The notes beneath the pieces are model-generated. The model was not told the DNA's origin. It ran no database searches and worked only from the letters and a program-made list of their open reading frames with translations. The translations under genes and the position numbers were made by a program. A stretch of 64,000 bases of DNA from Chryseobacterium caseinilyticum (GTDB lineage Bacteria; Bacteroidota; Bacteroidia; Flavobacteriales; Weeksellaceae). Below are positions 9,598 to 17,527 of the stretch, piece by piece. Where the stretch lies: positions 37,397 through 101,396 of the forward strand of contig NZ_JACYFS010000003.1 in the NCBI RefSeq assembly GCF_014837145.1, written 5' to 3'. The stretch's first letter is position 1; each line of letters starts with the position of its first letter.

Positions 9598-9973
9598 GTT
9601 TTCTGTCCATTTCCATTTTATAAGCCATAAGTTTAGCAATATTCTCCGATTTTGTAATCGCTATATCAGCATTTTCTCCGTCGAACTTTTCTTCGATGGT
9701 TTGCTTCCATAGTTTTAACCATTGCTCGAAATGATGTTTTTCCATAGCTTCCAGTCGGTTGATCGGAAAATGTACCGCCATCGGATTTCCTTTGTAACTC
9801 ATCTGTCCGAATAAAATCGTTTCCCAAAAGGAATACATTTTAGGCAAATGCTTTTTAAAATCAACATTCACAATATCATTAAAGAAAAAACCAATCGTTT
9901 CATCCTTCACAACTTTATCATAAAACGAATTGACGAGCAGTTCGATGTCTTCTCTTGATTCTAATTTTTTCAT
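9593..9973 (-). CDS. Group III truncated haemoglobin
   Basis: A 126-residue haem protein of the 2/2 globin fold. The distal region reads KMYSFWETILFG (Phe49-Trp50) and the proximal His is in HFEQWLKLW (His81), which is the group III pattern. Group III globins bind O2 or NO and are thought to work in NO or O2 chemistry in the cytoplasm. The 3' end runs into the AGGTTA repeat region. A TAnnTTTG promoter element lies 37-44 bases before the start. Confidence 0.9.
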   Translation of the reverse strand: MKKLESREDIELLVNSFYDKVVKDETIGFFFNDIVNVDFKKHLPKMYSFWETILFGQMSYKGNPMAVHFPINRLEAMEKHHFEQWLKLWKQTIEEKFDGENADIAITKSENIAKLMAYKMEMDRKL

Positions 9974-10009
9974 TTGATTTAAATTAAATTTAAACTAAAA
10001 ATCGTCTGT

Positions 10010-10017
10010 CAAATTTA
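10010..10017 (-). promoter_or_regulatory. -7 promoter element of the globin gene
   Basis: TAAATTTG on the minus strand matches the Bacteroidota -7 consensus TAnnTTTG. I do not see a clear TTG at the expected -33 spacing. The ykgJ promoter lies about 150 bases away, facing outward, so this is a divergent promoter region. Confidence 0.5.
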
Positions 10018-10162
10018 GTTTAATTGTTAATCGTAAAGTAGATTTTATGATTGATAAGTTTCATATCGTGATTTTTAAATTTTAAAAACGAGACCTGCAA
10101 ACGCTTAAAAACCTTATGCTTCTACATTTTTAATTCATGACAGTTTCATAAAAACAATGTTT

Positions 10163-10170
10163 TATCTTTG
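10163..10170 (+). promoter_or_regulatory. -7 promoter element of the ykgJ-type gene
   Basis: TATCTTTG matches TAnnTTTG exactly. An in-frame TTG at 10168 lies inside this element, so it cannot be the translation start if the promoter is real. The next in-frame TTG at 10204 leaves a leader of about 27 bases. Confidence 0.6.
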
Positions 10171-10203
10171 CAGTCTGCTTTTCAGCATTTTAAAATTAAA
10201 AAA

Positions 10204-10692
10204 TTGAATTTAGACTTTTATAAAACCCAGGCTTTACAGAAACAGAAAGAACATAAAAAGTTTCTGGATGGTTTAAAAAAGAAACCGCCCAAAAACTTAG
10301 ATTATACCGTTCAGGAAACACATGAAAAGGTTTTTGAAAAAGTAGACTGCCTTCAATGCGCCAATTGCTGTAAAACTACTGGTCCTCTTTACACCGAAAA
10401 GGATATTGAAAGAATTTCAAAACACCTCCGCATGAAACAAGCTGATTTTGAAGCTAAATTTCTGAGAGTAGATGAAGAGAACGACAAAGTTTTACAGAAT
10501 CTTCCATGCTATTTTCTGAATGACGATAACACTTGTTCGATTTATGATGTCCGTCCAAAAGCATGCAGAGAATATCCGCATACAGACAGGAAAAAGATTT
10601 ATCAGATCAATGATTTGATGATTAAAAACACTGTGATTTGCCCGGCAGCGTTTGAGTTTGTAGAAAAGATGATGACGAATTTGGGTAAGTAA
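10204..10692 (+). CDS. YkgJ-type cysteine cluster protein
   Basis: The protein carries the CxxCxxCC cluster CLQCANCC near the middle and two later Cys groups, CYFLNDDNTC and RPKACREYP, a layout typical of the zinc- or iron-binding YkgJ (CxxCxxCC) family. Function is not established. I place the start at the TTG at 10204 (first residues MNLDFYK) because an upstream in-frame TTG at 10168 lies within the -7 promoter element; no ATG is available. This gives 162 residues. A decayed copy of its last 81 bases occurs at 11484-11568. Confidence 0.84.
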   Translation: MNLDFYKTQALQKQKEHKKFLDGLKKKPPKNLDYTVQETHEKVFEKVDCLQCANCCKTTGPLYTEKDIERISKHLRMKQADFEAKFLRVDEENDKVLQNLPCYFLNDDNTCSIYDVRPKACREYPHTDRKKIYQINDLMIKNTVICPAAFEFVEKMMTNLGK

Positions 10693-10732
10693 ATACTAAA
10701 GCGATTTTTCGAGAGTTATTACAAAAAAACCT

Positions 10733-11398
10733 ATGAGAAAATTGCTTATTTTTCTGTTTATTGTCACCTTTCTATTTAGCTGTAAAACAAAAATAGCTGC
10801 ACCTCTTTCTGTTTCTGTTTCTGTTTCTAATGTAAAAATTCAGACAAAGGAAATTAATCGCAATTCATTTGTTTTGGAAACTGAAAAAGATTTTGACACG
10901 ATTGATAAAAATTATATCATTTACATCAAAATGAATCATGGAAGTAGAAAATCAAATTTGGACTGTGACAGTAGTGAAATTGAAGAAAAATATATTTTAT
11001 TCAAAAAGGAAGATAGTTCTTATATTCAAAAAGTTGTTGATGTGGCGGTTTATTATCCGACACCTCTCAAATCAAATCACATAATCAACTCATATATTAA
11101 TTTATTTTCAGAACTAAAAAATGAAAGAATTAAAAATTTCAGAACCATGCAAAAAAGTCAGATACTTGGTTTACATAGCATTCACAAAAATTACATATTT
11201 GTAGTTGAGCAAAACCACCCTGTTACTATTTCGTTTCCTGAATATGATTTTAAAAAAGATTATGCTGATGAAAAAAATGCAAGCTACGAATACAATAAAA
11301 ATTTAAAACTTTTCAAAATTGACAGTTTACTGAACTCAGAAATTGATGAACTCAACAGACAAAATGCTTTCAGATTCAGGAAATGCCGCAAGAATTAA
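10733..11398 (+). CDS. Hypothetical lipoprotein, AT-rich gene
   Basis: A 221-residue protein with a lipoprotein signal (LFSC, Cys17). Residues 26-32 are SVSVSVS, encoded by a TTTCTG hexamer repeat. The rest is Lys/Asn/Glu-rich and not recognised. The gene is visibly richer in A and T than its neighbours. It sits between the intact ykgJ-type gene and a decayed second copy of that gene's 3' end, so it may be a later arrival. Confidence 0.62.
   Translation: MRKLLIFLFIVTFLFSCKTKIAAPLSVSVSVSNVKIQTKEINRNSFVLETEKDFDTIDKNYIIYIKMNHGSRKSNLDCDSSEIEEKYILFKKEDSSYIQKVVDVAVYYPTPLKSNHIINSYINLFSELKNERIKNFRTMQKSQILGLHSIHKNYIFVVEQNHPVTISFPEYDFKKDYADEKNASYEYNKNLKLFKIDSLLNSEIDELNRQNAFRFRKCRKN
10806..10828 (+). 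repeat. TTTCTG hexanucleotide microsatellite within a lipoprotein gene
   Basis: Three full TTTCTG units plus TTTCT lie just after the lipobox codons and encode alternating Ser-Val. Changes in copy number would keep the reading frame and only alter the length of the linker behind the lipid anchor. Confidence 0.8.
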
Positions 11399-11483
11399 TA
11401 TCAATCTTTAAACGCCTGCAATCTGACTTTCAACAAATAAAAGTTGAGTGATGAATTTCTACTTAGACAGACATTAGAAAAGC

Positions 11484-11568
11484 TATCATATCATTGATCT
11501 GATGATTAAAAACACGGTGTTTGTCCAGCTGCATTTGAGTTTGTGGAAAGTATGATGAAAAATCTTAA
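11484..11568 (+). pseudogene. Decayed copy of the ykgJ-type gene 3' end
   Basis: Aligned by eye to 10600-10680, this stretch matches at 67 of 81 positions (13 mismatches and one missing base). The deleted A (source 10636) breaks the frame, so the copy is not coding. With that base restored it would read DLMIKNTV, then CPAAFEFVE and MMKNL. The surrounding gene-free interval 11399-11736 (338 bases) holds nothing else that I recognise. Confidence 0.82.
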
Positions 11569-11736
11569 TAAAAAATTTAATCTTAAAAGGTTTTAAAATC
11601 TTTTAAATTGAGTTAAAATAAAAACGAAAATATAATTTTATTTCTGTCCCTGCGTTTCAGAATTAAATCAATGCAAATTGGTTTGCACATAGAAGTAGTT
11701 TTTATATATGTAAATGGAGTCCTGAGATGTAATGTT

Positions 11737-12105
11737 TCAGGATTTTTTATCTTCAATTTCTGTAATTTTATATTTCACCATTCTTTCAACCAGATCCAAA
11801 GGTAGATCTTCATTTAAAGGAAACTGTACTGCACCTTTGGAGAATTTAAATTTTCTTTCGATAAAATCCTTTTCAAAATTTTTCATTCCTTCTGAAGCAG
11901 GGTAAAAACCAATGTGATTTTTGTACGCAGCAAAGTAAACCAAAGGCTTTTTCTTATACCTGAACGCCGGCATCTGATATCCGATGTATTCCTCCAGTTC
12001 TGGAGTCTGGGCGTGAACGGTTTTTCTTAATGTTTCAAGCTTAACCTGAACATCTTTGGGGAAAAGAAGAAAATATTCTTCAAAATTTGTAAATGTGTTT
12101 TTCAT
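11737..12105 (-). CDS. DUF1801 family protein (YdhG-like)
   Basis: The 122-residue protein matches the DUF1801 fold, which has been linked to iron chaperone-like (frataxin-like) proteins. Landmarks are ETLRKTVHAQTPELEEYIGY (about 24-43), MPAFRYKKKPLVYFAAYKNH (about 45-64) and GFYPASEGM. The C-terminal half has FKFSKGAVQFPLNEDLPLDL, a typical ending. Family members are small cytoplasmic proteins of uncertain role. It is a single-gene unit convergent with the lipoprotein gene and divergent from the following low-complexity gene. Confidence 0.85.
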   Translation of the reverse strand: MKNTFTNFEEYFLLFPKDVQVKLETLRKTVHAQTPELEEYIGYQMPAFRYKKKPLVYFAAYKNHIGFYPASEGMKNFEKDFIERKFKFSKGAVQFPLNEDLPLDLVERMVKYKITEIEDKKS

Positions 12106-12238
12106 TGCAAAGTTTTTATTAAAAATAAAAATATGAAATTCTAAATCATTAAAAAATTAAAAAAATTATTAATTTGATTAATGATCACAGAGTTGTACGC
12201 TATTTGTATAGTATTGATTATCACCAAAATATTATATT

Positions 12239-12694
12239 ATGAAAAAATTAATTTTAGCAGCTTTTGCTATGGGAGGTATATTTGCTGTATCTGCACAGAC
12301 AACACCTCAGAAAACAAATACAGGCTCAACCACTGTTACGACTCCATCAACAACTCAGAAAGGCATGACTATTCCCCGAGGAAATCTTAACTCAGATGTG
12401 AGAGGGTTGAATAACAATCAATTAGGCACCGGTAACAATCTGCAGGGAACTGTTAATAACAATATGGGCACCATGAATAACGGAACCATCAATTCTTCCA
12501 ACCCAAACGGAACTCTTCCTTTGAGTACAGGTACTGTCGATAATAAAATTTCATCGCCTGGTACGGTTAACATCGGAACTACAGGCAGTCTCAATACAAG
12601 CGGAAATGTAAATACGGGTGTTAACAAGCCCATGCCGGGCTCAGGAACTGTAAATACCACCACGCCGACCACACCTGTAAAAAAGACAAAATAA
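12239..12694 (+). CDS. Secreted Asn/Thr/Gly-rich low-complexity protein
   Basis: The 151-residue product has a signal peptide (about 1-19, ending GIFAVSAQ). The mature protein is made almost entirely of Asn, Thr, Gly, Ser and Pro, with repeated short units such as GTVNN, GTMNN, GTVNIG and GNVNTG. It ends TTPTTPVKKTK. No Cys or aromatic residues are visible after the signal peptide, so a folded enzyme is unlikely. The signal peptide and the ATG support a real gene. Function unknown; a cell-surface or biofilm role is only a guess. Confidence 0.66.
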   Translation: MKKLILAAFAMGGIFAVSAQTTPQKTNTGSTTVTTPSTTQKGMTIPRGNLNSDVRGLNNNQLGTGNNLQGTVNNNMGTMNNGTINSSNPNGTLPLSTGTVDNKISSPGTVNIGTTGSLNTSGNVNTGVNKPMPGSGTVNTTTPTTPVKKTK

Positions 12695-12715
12695 GACAGT
12701 TTTGTATCACAAAAA

Positions 12716-12744
12716 AAAGCATTGAACTGGACATTCAATGCTTT
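12716..12744. terminator. Bidirectional terminator hairpin
   Basis: An 11-base stem (AAAGCATTGAA) with a 7-base loop. An eight-A run on its left gives a T tract on the minus strand, so it can also stop readthrough from gdhA. It lies 21 bases after the low-complexity gene. Confidence 0.75.
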
Positions 12745-12794
12745 CACTTTCACTATTACTTTTTCCCATTTATAATCCCGGGACAGGCTTTATG

Positions 12795-12825
12795 AAAAAA
12801 GGCCGGGAAAACTTCCCAACCTTTA
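12795..12825 (-). terminator. gdhA terminator
   Basis: Hairpin with a GGGAA/TTCCC core and an AAGG/CCTT outer stem, followed by a T tract on the minus strand, just after the gdhA stop. Confidence 0.65.
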
Positions 12826-12830
12826 TATTT

Positions 12831-14189
12831 TTATACTACACCCTGAGCCAACATTGCTTCAGCTACTTTTACGAAGCCGGCGATGTTTGCACCTTTCACA
12901 TAGTTTACATATCCGTCTTCTTCTTTACCGTAGTCTCTACAAGCCTTGTGGATTCCGATCATAATTTCTTTAAGTCTTGCATCAACTTCTTCTGAAGTCC
13001 AGTTGAGTCTGATTGAATTCTGAGTCATTTCCAAACCAGAAGTAGCTACACCACCTGCGTTTGAAGCTTTCCCTGGAGAGAATAATACTTTATTCTCAAG
13101 GAAATAGTTGATAGCTTCCAGTGTTGAAGGCATGTTGGCAGCTTCAGTCACACAAAGACAACCGTTTTCAACCAAAAGTTTAGCATCCTCAAAATCAAGC
13201 TCATTCTGAGTTGCAGAAGGAATTGCAACATCACATTTCACTTCCCAAGGTCGTTTTCCTGCGTGGAAAACAGCTGAAGGATATTGTTTTGCGTAATCTT
13301 CAGCTCTGTTGTTTCCTGAAGCTCTTAATTCAAGAAGGAAATCGATTTTTTCACCATCGATACCGTCTTTATCGTACACATAACCATCAGGTCCGGAAAG
13401 TGTAACCACTTTACCGCCAAGTTCATGTACTTTTTTAATAACGCCCCACGCAACATTTCCGAAACCTGAAACCGTTACAATTTTATCTTTAAATGTCTGT
13501 CCGATAGTCTTCAGCATCTGCTCAGCAAAGTAAACAACACCGTATCCTGTAGCTTCAGGACGGATCAGTGAACCACCGTAAGCAAGACCTTTACCGGTAA
13601 GAACACCTGTAAATTCGTTTCTCACTTTCTTGTACTGACCGAATAAATATCCGATTTCTCTTGCTCCAACACCGATGTCTCCCGCAGGAACGTCAGTTTC
13701 AGGACCAATGTGTTTGCACAATTCCGTCATGAAAGCCTGGCAGAAACGCATCACTTCCATATCAGTTTTACCTTGCGGATCAAAGTCTGAACCTCCTTTA
13801 CCACCTCCCATTGGAAGAGTTGTCAAAGAGTTTTTAAATACCTGCTCGAATGCTAAGAATTTAAGTACAGAAAGGTTAACAGTTGGATGAAAACGGATTC
13901 CTCCTTTGTAAGGTCCGATTGCAGAGTTCATCTGGATTCTGAAACCTCTGTTCACCTGAATTTCACCTTTGTCATCAACCCATGGAACTCTGAAAATAAT
14001 AATTCTTTCAGCTTCAGCCATTCTTTCAAGAAGCTTCATGCCTGTATATTCTTTTCTCGTTAAGATAAACGGAATTACAGTTACGGCAACTTCTTTTACT
14101 GCCTGTAAAAATTCCGGTTCATTCGGGTTTTTTGCTTCTATCTTAGCAATAAACTCCTGAATTTTCTGGTCAATATTATATTGTTCCAT
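12831..14189 (-). CDS. gdhA: NADP-specific glutamate dehydrogenase
   Basis: Converts 2-oxoglutarate plus ammonium to glutamate, using NADPH, in the cytoplasm. The 452-residue length fits the hexameric GDH class. The catalytic Lys is in PMGGGKGGSDFDP (Lys131), preceded by GPYKGGIRFHP (Lys95 region). ETDVPAGDIGVGAREIGYLF and the Rossmann GFGNVAWG motif follow. NADP use is inferred from similarity to the E. coli-type enzyme. A promoter with both -7 and -33 elements precedes it, and two hairpins follow it. It complements the glutamine synthetase at 35.5 kb. Confidence 0.95.
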   Translation of the reverse strand: MEQYNIDQKIQEFIAKIEAKNPNEPEFLQAVKEVAVTVIPFILTRKEYTGMKLLERMAEAERIIIFRVPWVDDKGEIQVNRGFRIQMNSAIGPYKGGIRFHPTVNLSVLKFLAFEQVFKNSLTTLPMGGGKGGSDFDPQGKTDMEVMRFCQAFMTELCKHIGPETDVPAGDIGVGAREIGYLFGQYKKVRNEFTGVLTGKGLAYGGSLIRPEATGYGVVYFAEQMLKTIGQTFKDKIVTVSGFGNVAWGVIKKVHELGGKVVTLSGPDGYVYDKDGIDGEKIDFLLELRASGNNRAEDYAKQYPSAVFHAGKRPWEVKCDVAIPSATQNELDFEDAKLLVENGCLCVTEAANMPSTLEAINYFLENKVLFSPGKASNAGGVATSGLEMTQNSIRLNWTSEEVDARLKEIMIGIHKACRDYGKEEDGYVNYVKGANIAGFVKVAEAMLAQGVV

Positions 14190-14216
14190 ATTAGGTAAGG
14201 TTGAATATTATGTCAA

Positions 14217-14246
14217 CAAATTTAATTTTTTTTTCAAGATTCACAA
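14217..14246 (-). promoter_or_regulatory. gdhA promoter
   Basis: On the minus strand, -7 TAAATTTG (14217-14224) follows a TTG (14244-14246) after a 19-base spacer, a full match to the Bacteroidota TTG/TAnnTTTG promoter. It leaves a short leader of about 20-25 bases. Confidence 0.65.
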
Positions 14247-14380
14247 TAGCTTATTTGATATTTGCTGATAATTCAACAATAACGAATACTAATATTATTA
14301 AATTAATAATAACAATCTGAATTTTATTAAAAATTAAATGTTATATCTAAAATAATGAAATATTACGAAATCATTAATTC

Positions 14381-15490
14381 TTATATCGCCAAAAATTGTC
14401 TCCCTGAAAATGATTTTACTTTTCCCAAAAGCTCGAGTTCCAGTATTACAGGCAATAATTTATGTGATGGGAACGATATTTTTTCTGCCAGATCGTCTAA
14501 TGTTACATGCGGATTCTCTCTGATACTTCTGTATATTAATTCCTGATTTTCAGATAATTGAATTGTGACTGTACTGTGTGGAAAAAGCTCTCCTATTATT
14601 TCTCTGGAATCATTAAAACCGATGAGATCCAGCAAATCTTTGATTGTGGAAATTGCCGTTGCCTTATTCTGAAAAATAAGATGATTGCAACCCTGGCTGT
14701 ATCTGTCTGAAATTCTTCCGGGAAGTGCAAAAACATCTCTGTTGTAAGTATTTGCAAACGTTGCTGTACTGATAGAACCACCGCCAAAAGCTGTTTCCAC
14801 AACGATTGTGGCTGGAGAAATTCCGGCAATTATTCTGTTTCTCTGAATGAAATTTTCCCGGTCCGGTTTTCTTGAAGAATTAAACTCAGTAAGCAAACCA
14901 CCATCCTGTTCCAGTATTTTGTCTGAAAGCTTTCTGTTTTTTGACGGATAAAAAGTGTGAAAACCATGCGCCAAAACTCCAATGGTGGGAATCTGATGAT
15001 TCAGAGACTGCTCATGAACTTCTTTATCAACACCCAACGCCAGCCCACTTACAGAAATATATTGATGTGATTTTGTTTCTTCGAAAAAGTCTTCTATGAA
15101 TTTTTTGCCGTATGAAGTAATGTTTCTTGTTCCGACAAGACTTAAGGTATTTAGTTTCGTGTCAAAATTTCCTTTTTGGTAAAGGATTGCGGGAGCATCA
15201 TCGCATTCCTTCAGTAAAAACGGAAGTTCATTCTTATGTCTGAGATTTATTTTAACTGAATTTTTTTCGCAAAACGAAATTTCTTTTTCAGCAAATTTCA
15301 GATGTTCAGCATTTCCTATGTCCGAAACGGTTTTCAGGCCTATCCCGTCTGTTTTGCTGAGTTCTTTTTTTGAAAATTTCCAGACATTCTCTGCAGTTCC
15401 GAAGCGGCGAACCAGTTTCAGAAAGTTGATATCTCCTATAAAATTGCACTCCCGCAGCGCAATAGAATACAGTTGCTCTTCTGTGTACAT
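14381..15490 (-). CDS. dprA: DNA-processing protein DprA
   Basis: DprA loads RecA on incoming single-stranded DNA during natural transformation. The Rossmann-fold core is clear: SLVGTRNITSYGK, then SVSGLALGVDKEVHEQSL, RNRIIAGISPATIVVETAFG and FALPGRISDRYSQGCNHLI. The C-terminus (HVTLDDLAEKISFPSHKLL) looks like the winged-helix domain. I choose the ATG at 15490 (MYTEEQLYSIAL) rather than an in-frame TTG 30 bases upstream, as ATG matches the usual N-terminus. It follows the rhomboid gene after 30 bases and is probably co-transcribed with it. Confidence 0.93.
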   Translation of the reverse strand: MYTEEQLYSIALRECNFIGDINFLKLVRRFGTAENVWKFSKKELSKTDGIGLKTVSDIGNAEHLKFAEKEISFCEKNSVKINLRHKNELPFLLKECDDAPAILYQKGNFDTKLNTLSLVGTRNITSYGKKFIEDFFEETKSHQYISVSGLALGVDKEVHEQSLNHQIPTIGVLAHGFHTFYPSKNRKLSDKILEQDGGLLTEFNSSRKPDRENFIQRNRIIAGISPATIVVETAFGGGSISTATFANTYNRDVFALPGRISDRYSQGCNHLIFQNKATAISTIKDLLDLIGFNDSREIIGELFPHSTVTIQLSENQELIYRSIRENPHVTLDDLAEKISFPSHKLLPVILELELLGKVKSFSGRQFLAI

Positions 15491-15520
15491 TTGTGTTTTA
15501 TTTTCATCAAATTTAATCAA

Positions 15521-16294
15521 TTAAGATTTATTTTTTCTTAAATCTTCCAGATAATCCCAAATATCTTCTCTTTTTTGATACGGAAGTTCCAGAAAGTCGT
15601 CGGGATGATTTTCTTTATATTCCTGCCACAGCTTGTCATCTTTTTCGCTGTAATAATTTGGAAATTCCCAAATGTATTTTTTCTTTTTTTCACCTGATTT
15701 TTTAAATGAGTATGCCAAAACACTTCCTACAATAGCTCCTGCAGAATGTGCCTGCCACGAGATTTTACTGGGCTCAAGCATTTCACTGAACATTTCTTCA
15801 GGAAACATTCCCCAGATCAGACTACCATAATACAGGACCACCAGAAGTGAAATTGTCAGTAATTTCATATTCCATCTGAAAACACCGCTGAAGAACAGGA
15901 AGAACGCCAGAACATACACTACTCCACTGGCACCAATGGTACAGGTGTAAGTATATTCGCCAGTAAGAATATCAATCGGAGGAAGTATCCAGACTAAAAA
16001 ACCAGCTAAGATCCACCCGATTACAAATACTTTATTGGCGACTTCAGGGTAAAACTGATAAAGAAGAAACATCAGAATCCCAATCGGAATAGAATTGCTT
16101 ACAATATGATCTATATTTCCGTGAAGAAGCGGTGCCGTGATAATTCCTAAAAGACCTTCCGGCAGGAGAGGAATAATTGCGCCGAAACAGCTGTCAAAAA
16201 AGCCATTCATCTGCAGCAGATATCCAAACCACATCGCAGCCAGCATCAAAAGCGGGTAAAGCAAAGCCTTTTTTGAAATTACATTATTAATCAT
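15521..16294 (-). CDS. Rhomboid family intramembrane serine protease
   Basis: A 257-residue membrane protease that cleaves substrates within the lipid bilayer. Six hydrophobic segments are visible. The catalytic Ser is in IGASG (Ser123) and the catalytic His in WQAHSAGAIVG (His183). The second-helix motif HGNIDHIVSN (His58, His63, Asn67) provides the oxyanion-hole residues. The C-terminal 55 residues are a charged cytoplasmic tail (KKSGEKKKK, then acidic and Tyr-rich), longer than in a minimal rhomboid. Substrates are unknown. Confidence 0.92.
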   Translation of the reverse strand: MINNVISKKALLYPLLMLAAMWFGYLLQMNGFFDSCFGAIIPLLPEGLLGIITAPLLHGNIDHIVSNSIPIGILMFLLYQFYPEVANKVFVIGWILAGFLVWILPPIDILTGEYTYTCTIGASGVVYVLAFFLFFSGVFRWNMKLLTISLLVVLYYGSLIWGMFPEEMFSEMLEPSKISWQAHSAGAIVGSVLAYSFKKSGEKKKKYIWEFPNYYSEKDDKLWQEYKENHPDDFLELPYQKREDIWDYLEDLRKNKS

Positions 16295-16493
16295 ACCTCT
16301 TAGCTCACAAAACGAAAGCCACGCATAAATTTCGGAAATTTTGGCTTTTATTTTATGTTTTTAAATATTATTCAGACAGAAAGTTATTAATTATCAAAAT
16401 GTTTACTGTTATGAATTACTGATTTTCGAAAATTTAAATTTATCTCCAAATTTTTTCATAAAGGTCTGATAAACCGGTCAATTTATATATTCT

Positions 16494-16501
16494 TATTTTT
16501 G
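16494..16501 (+). promoter_or_regulatory. -7 promoter element of the DUF3078 gene
   Basis: TATTTTTG matches TAnnTTTG, 26 bases before the ATG. No TTG is visible at the expected -33 position. Confidence 0.5.
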
Positions 16502-16527
16502 CACCGAACAAATTATAAGTAAGAATT

Positions 16528-17460
16528 ATGAGGAAGTTTTTTCTGCTATTTTTGATGTACACAGGATTGATGATGAATGCCCAGGTTATAATAAGCGATT
16601 CCATGGCAGTAGATACCATTAAAAAACCGAGACACTGGTCCATAACTGCTAAAAACAGTCTGATGTTTAATCAGGCCGCATTCTCCAATTGGGTGGGCGG
16701 TGGCGCCAACAATGTAGGATGGCTTGCAAGTGCCAATTACAATCTCGTTTATGAAAACGGCCGTAACCTTTGGGAGAATATCATCATCATGAATTACGGA
16801 CAAAACACCACCAAAGGTATCGGAACAAGAAAAACGCAGGATGTCCTTAATATTTCCACCAACTACGGTCTTCAGTTTTCCAAAAGCTGGTATGTGTCTA
16901 CAGGAGCGAGTGTTCTTTCACAGTTTTCAGGCGGTTTTGAAGACGGAAATAATCCTGAAGCAAAAAAGATTTCAAATTTTATGGCGCCAGGATATGTGAA
17001 TGCCGGGCTCGGGATCACCTACAGACCTAATGAAAACCTTACTGTTACAATGCGACCTGTCAACGGCAGATTCACTTTTGTACTTGATAAAGAACTGCAG
17101 GTTGCCGGAACATACGATTTAAAATCAGATGGTGATTTTTTCCTGATGCAGATGGGTTTTCTGGGATCCGCGATCTATAAAGTAAAACTGATGGAGAATA
17201 TCGAAATGACCAACACTGGTTCTATCTTCTCAAATTATCTCGAAAATCCTGATCACATGGTCTTATCCTACAACATGCTTCTGAATATGAAAATCAACAG
17301 ATTTATCTCATCAATTGTAACTCTGGATTTGATGTATGATCATAACCAGATCAGAAAAACCCAGCTGAAACAGACTTTAGGGGTCGGCGTTGCATACAAT
17401 ATTGATAACGGAGTAAAAAGATCTGACAGGAAAGACAGCCAGTTCTGGCTGAAGAAATAA
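16528..17460 (+). CDS. DUF3078 domain protein, probable outer-membrane barrel
   Basis: The 310-residue protein has a signal peptide (1-18, ending GLMMNAQ). It contains the DUF3078 landmarks WSITAKNSLMFNQAAFSNW and WVGGGANNVGWLASANYN (about 33-64), followed by alternating hydrophobic and polar strands to the C-terminus, as in outer-membrane beta-barrels. The family is restricted largely to Bacteroidota and its role is not known. It is a single-gene unit with its own promoter and terminator. Confidence 0.85.
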   Translation: MRKFFLLFLMYTGLMMNAQVIISDSMAVDTIKKPRHWSITAKNSLMFNQAAFSNWVGGGANNVGWLASANYNLVYENGRNLWENIIIMNYGQNTTKGIGTRKTQDVLNISTNYGLQFSKSWYVSTGASVLSQFSGGFEDGNNPEAKKISNFMAPGYVNAGLGITYRPNENLTVTMRPVNGRFTFVLDKELQVAGTYDLKSDGDFFLMQMGFLGSAIYKVKLMENIEMTNTGSIFSNYLENPDHMVLSYNMLLNMKINRFISSIVTLDLMYDHNQIRKTQLKQTLGVGVAYNIDNGVKRSDRKDSQFWLKK

Positions 17461-17472
17461 ATTGCATCAAAT

Positions 17473-17509
17473 AAAAACAGGCAGCCTCAAAAGGGACTGC
17501 CTGTTTTTT
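17473..17509. terminator. Bidirectional terminator between DUF3078 and sufD genes
   Basis: Stem AACAGGCAG/CTGCCTGTT with A and T runs on the two flanks. It lies between two convergent stop codons, so it can end transcription from both sides. Confidence 0.88.
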
Positions 17510-17527
17510 ATATAAGATTTATTTGAA

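Noticed and set aside
12418..12753. A 111-codon minus-strand frame opposite the low-complexity gene
   Set aside because: It is the reverse of a repetitive coding region; the plus frame has a signal peptide and the minus frame has none and only Val/Pro/Leu repeats.
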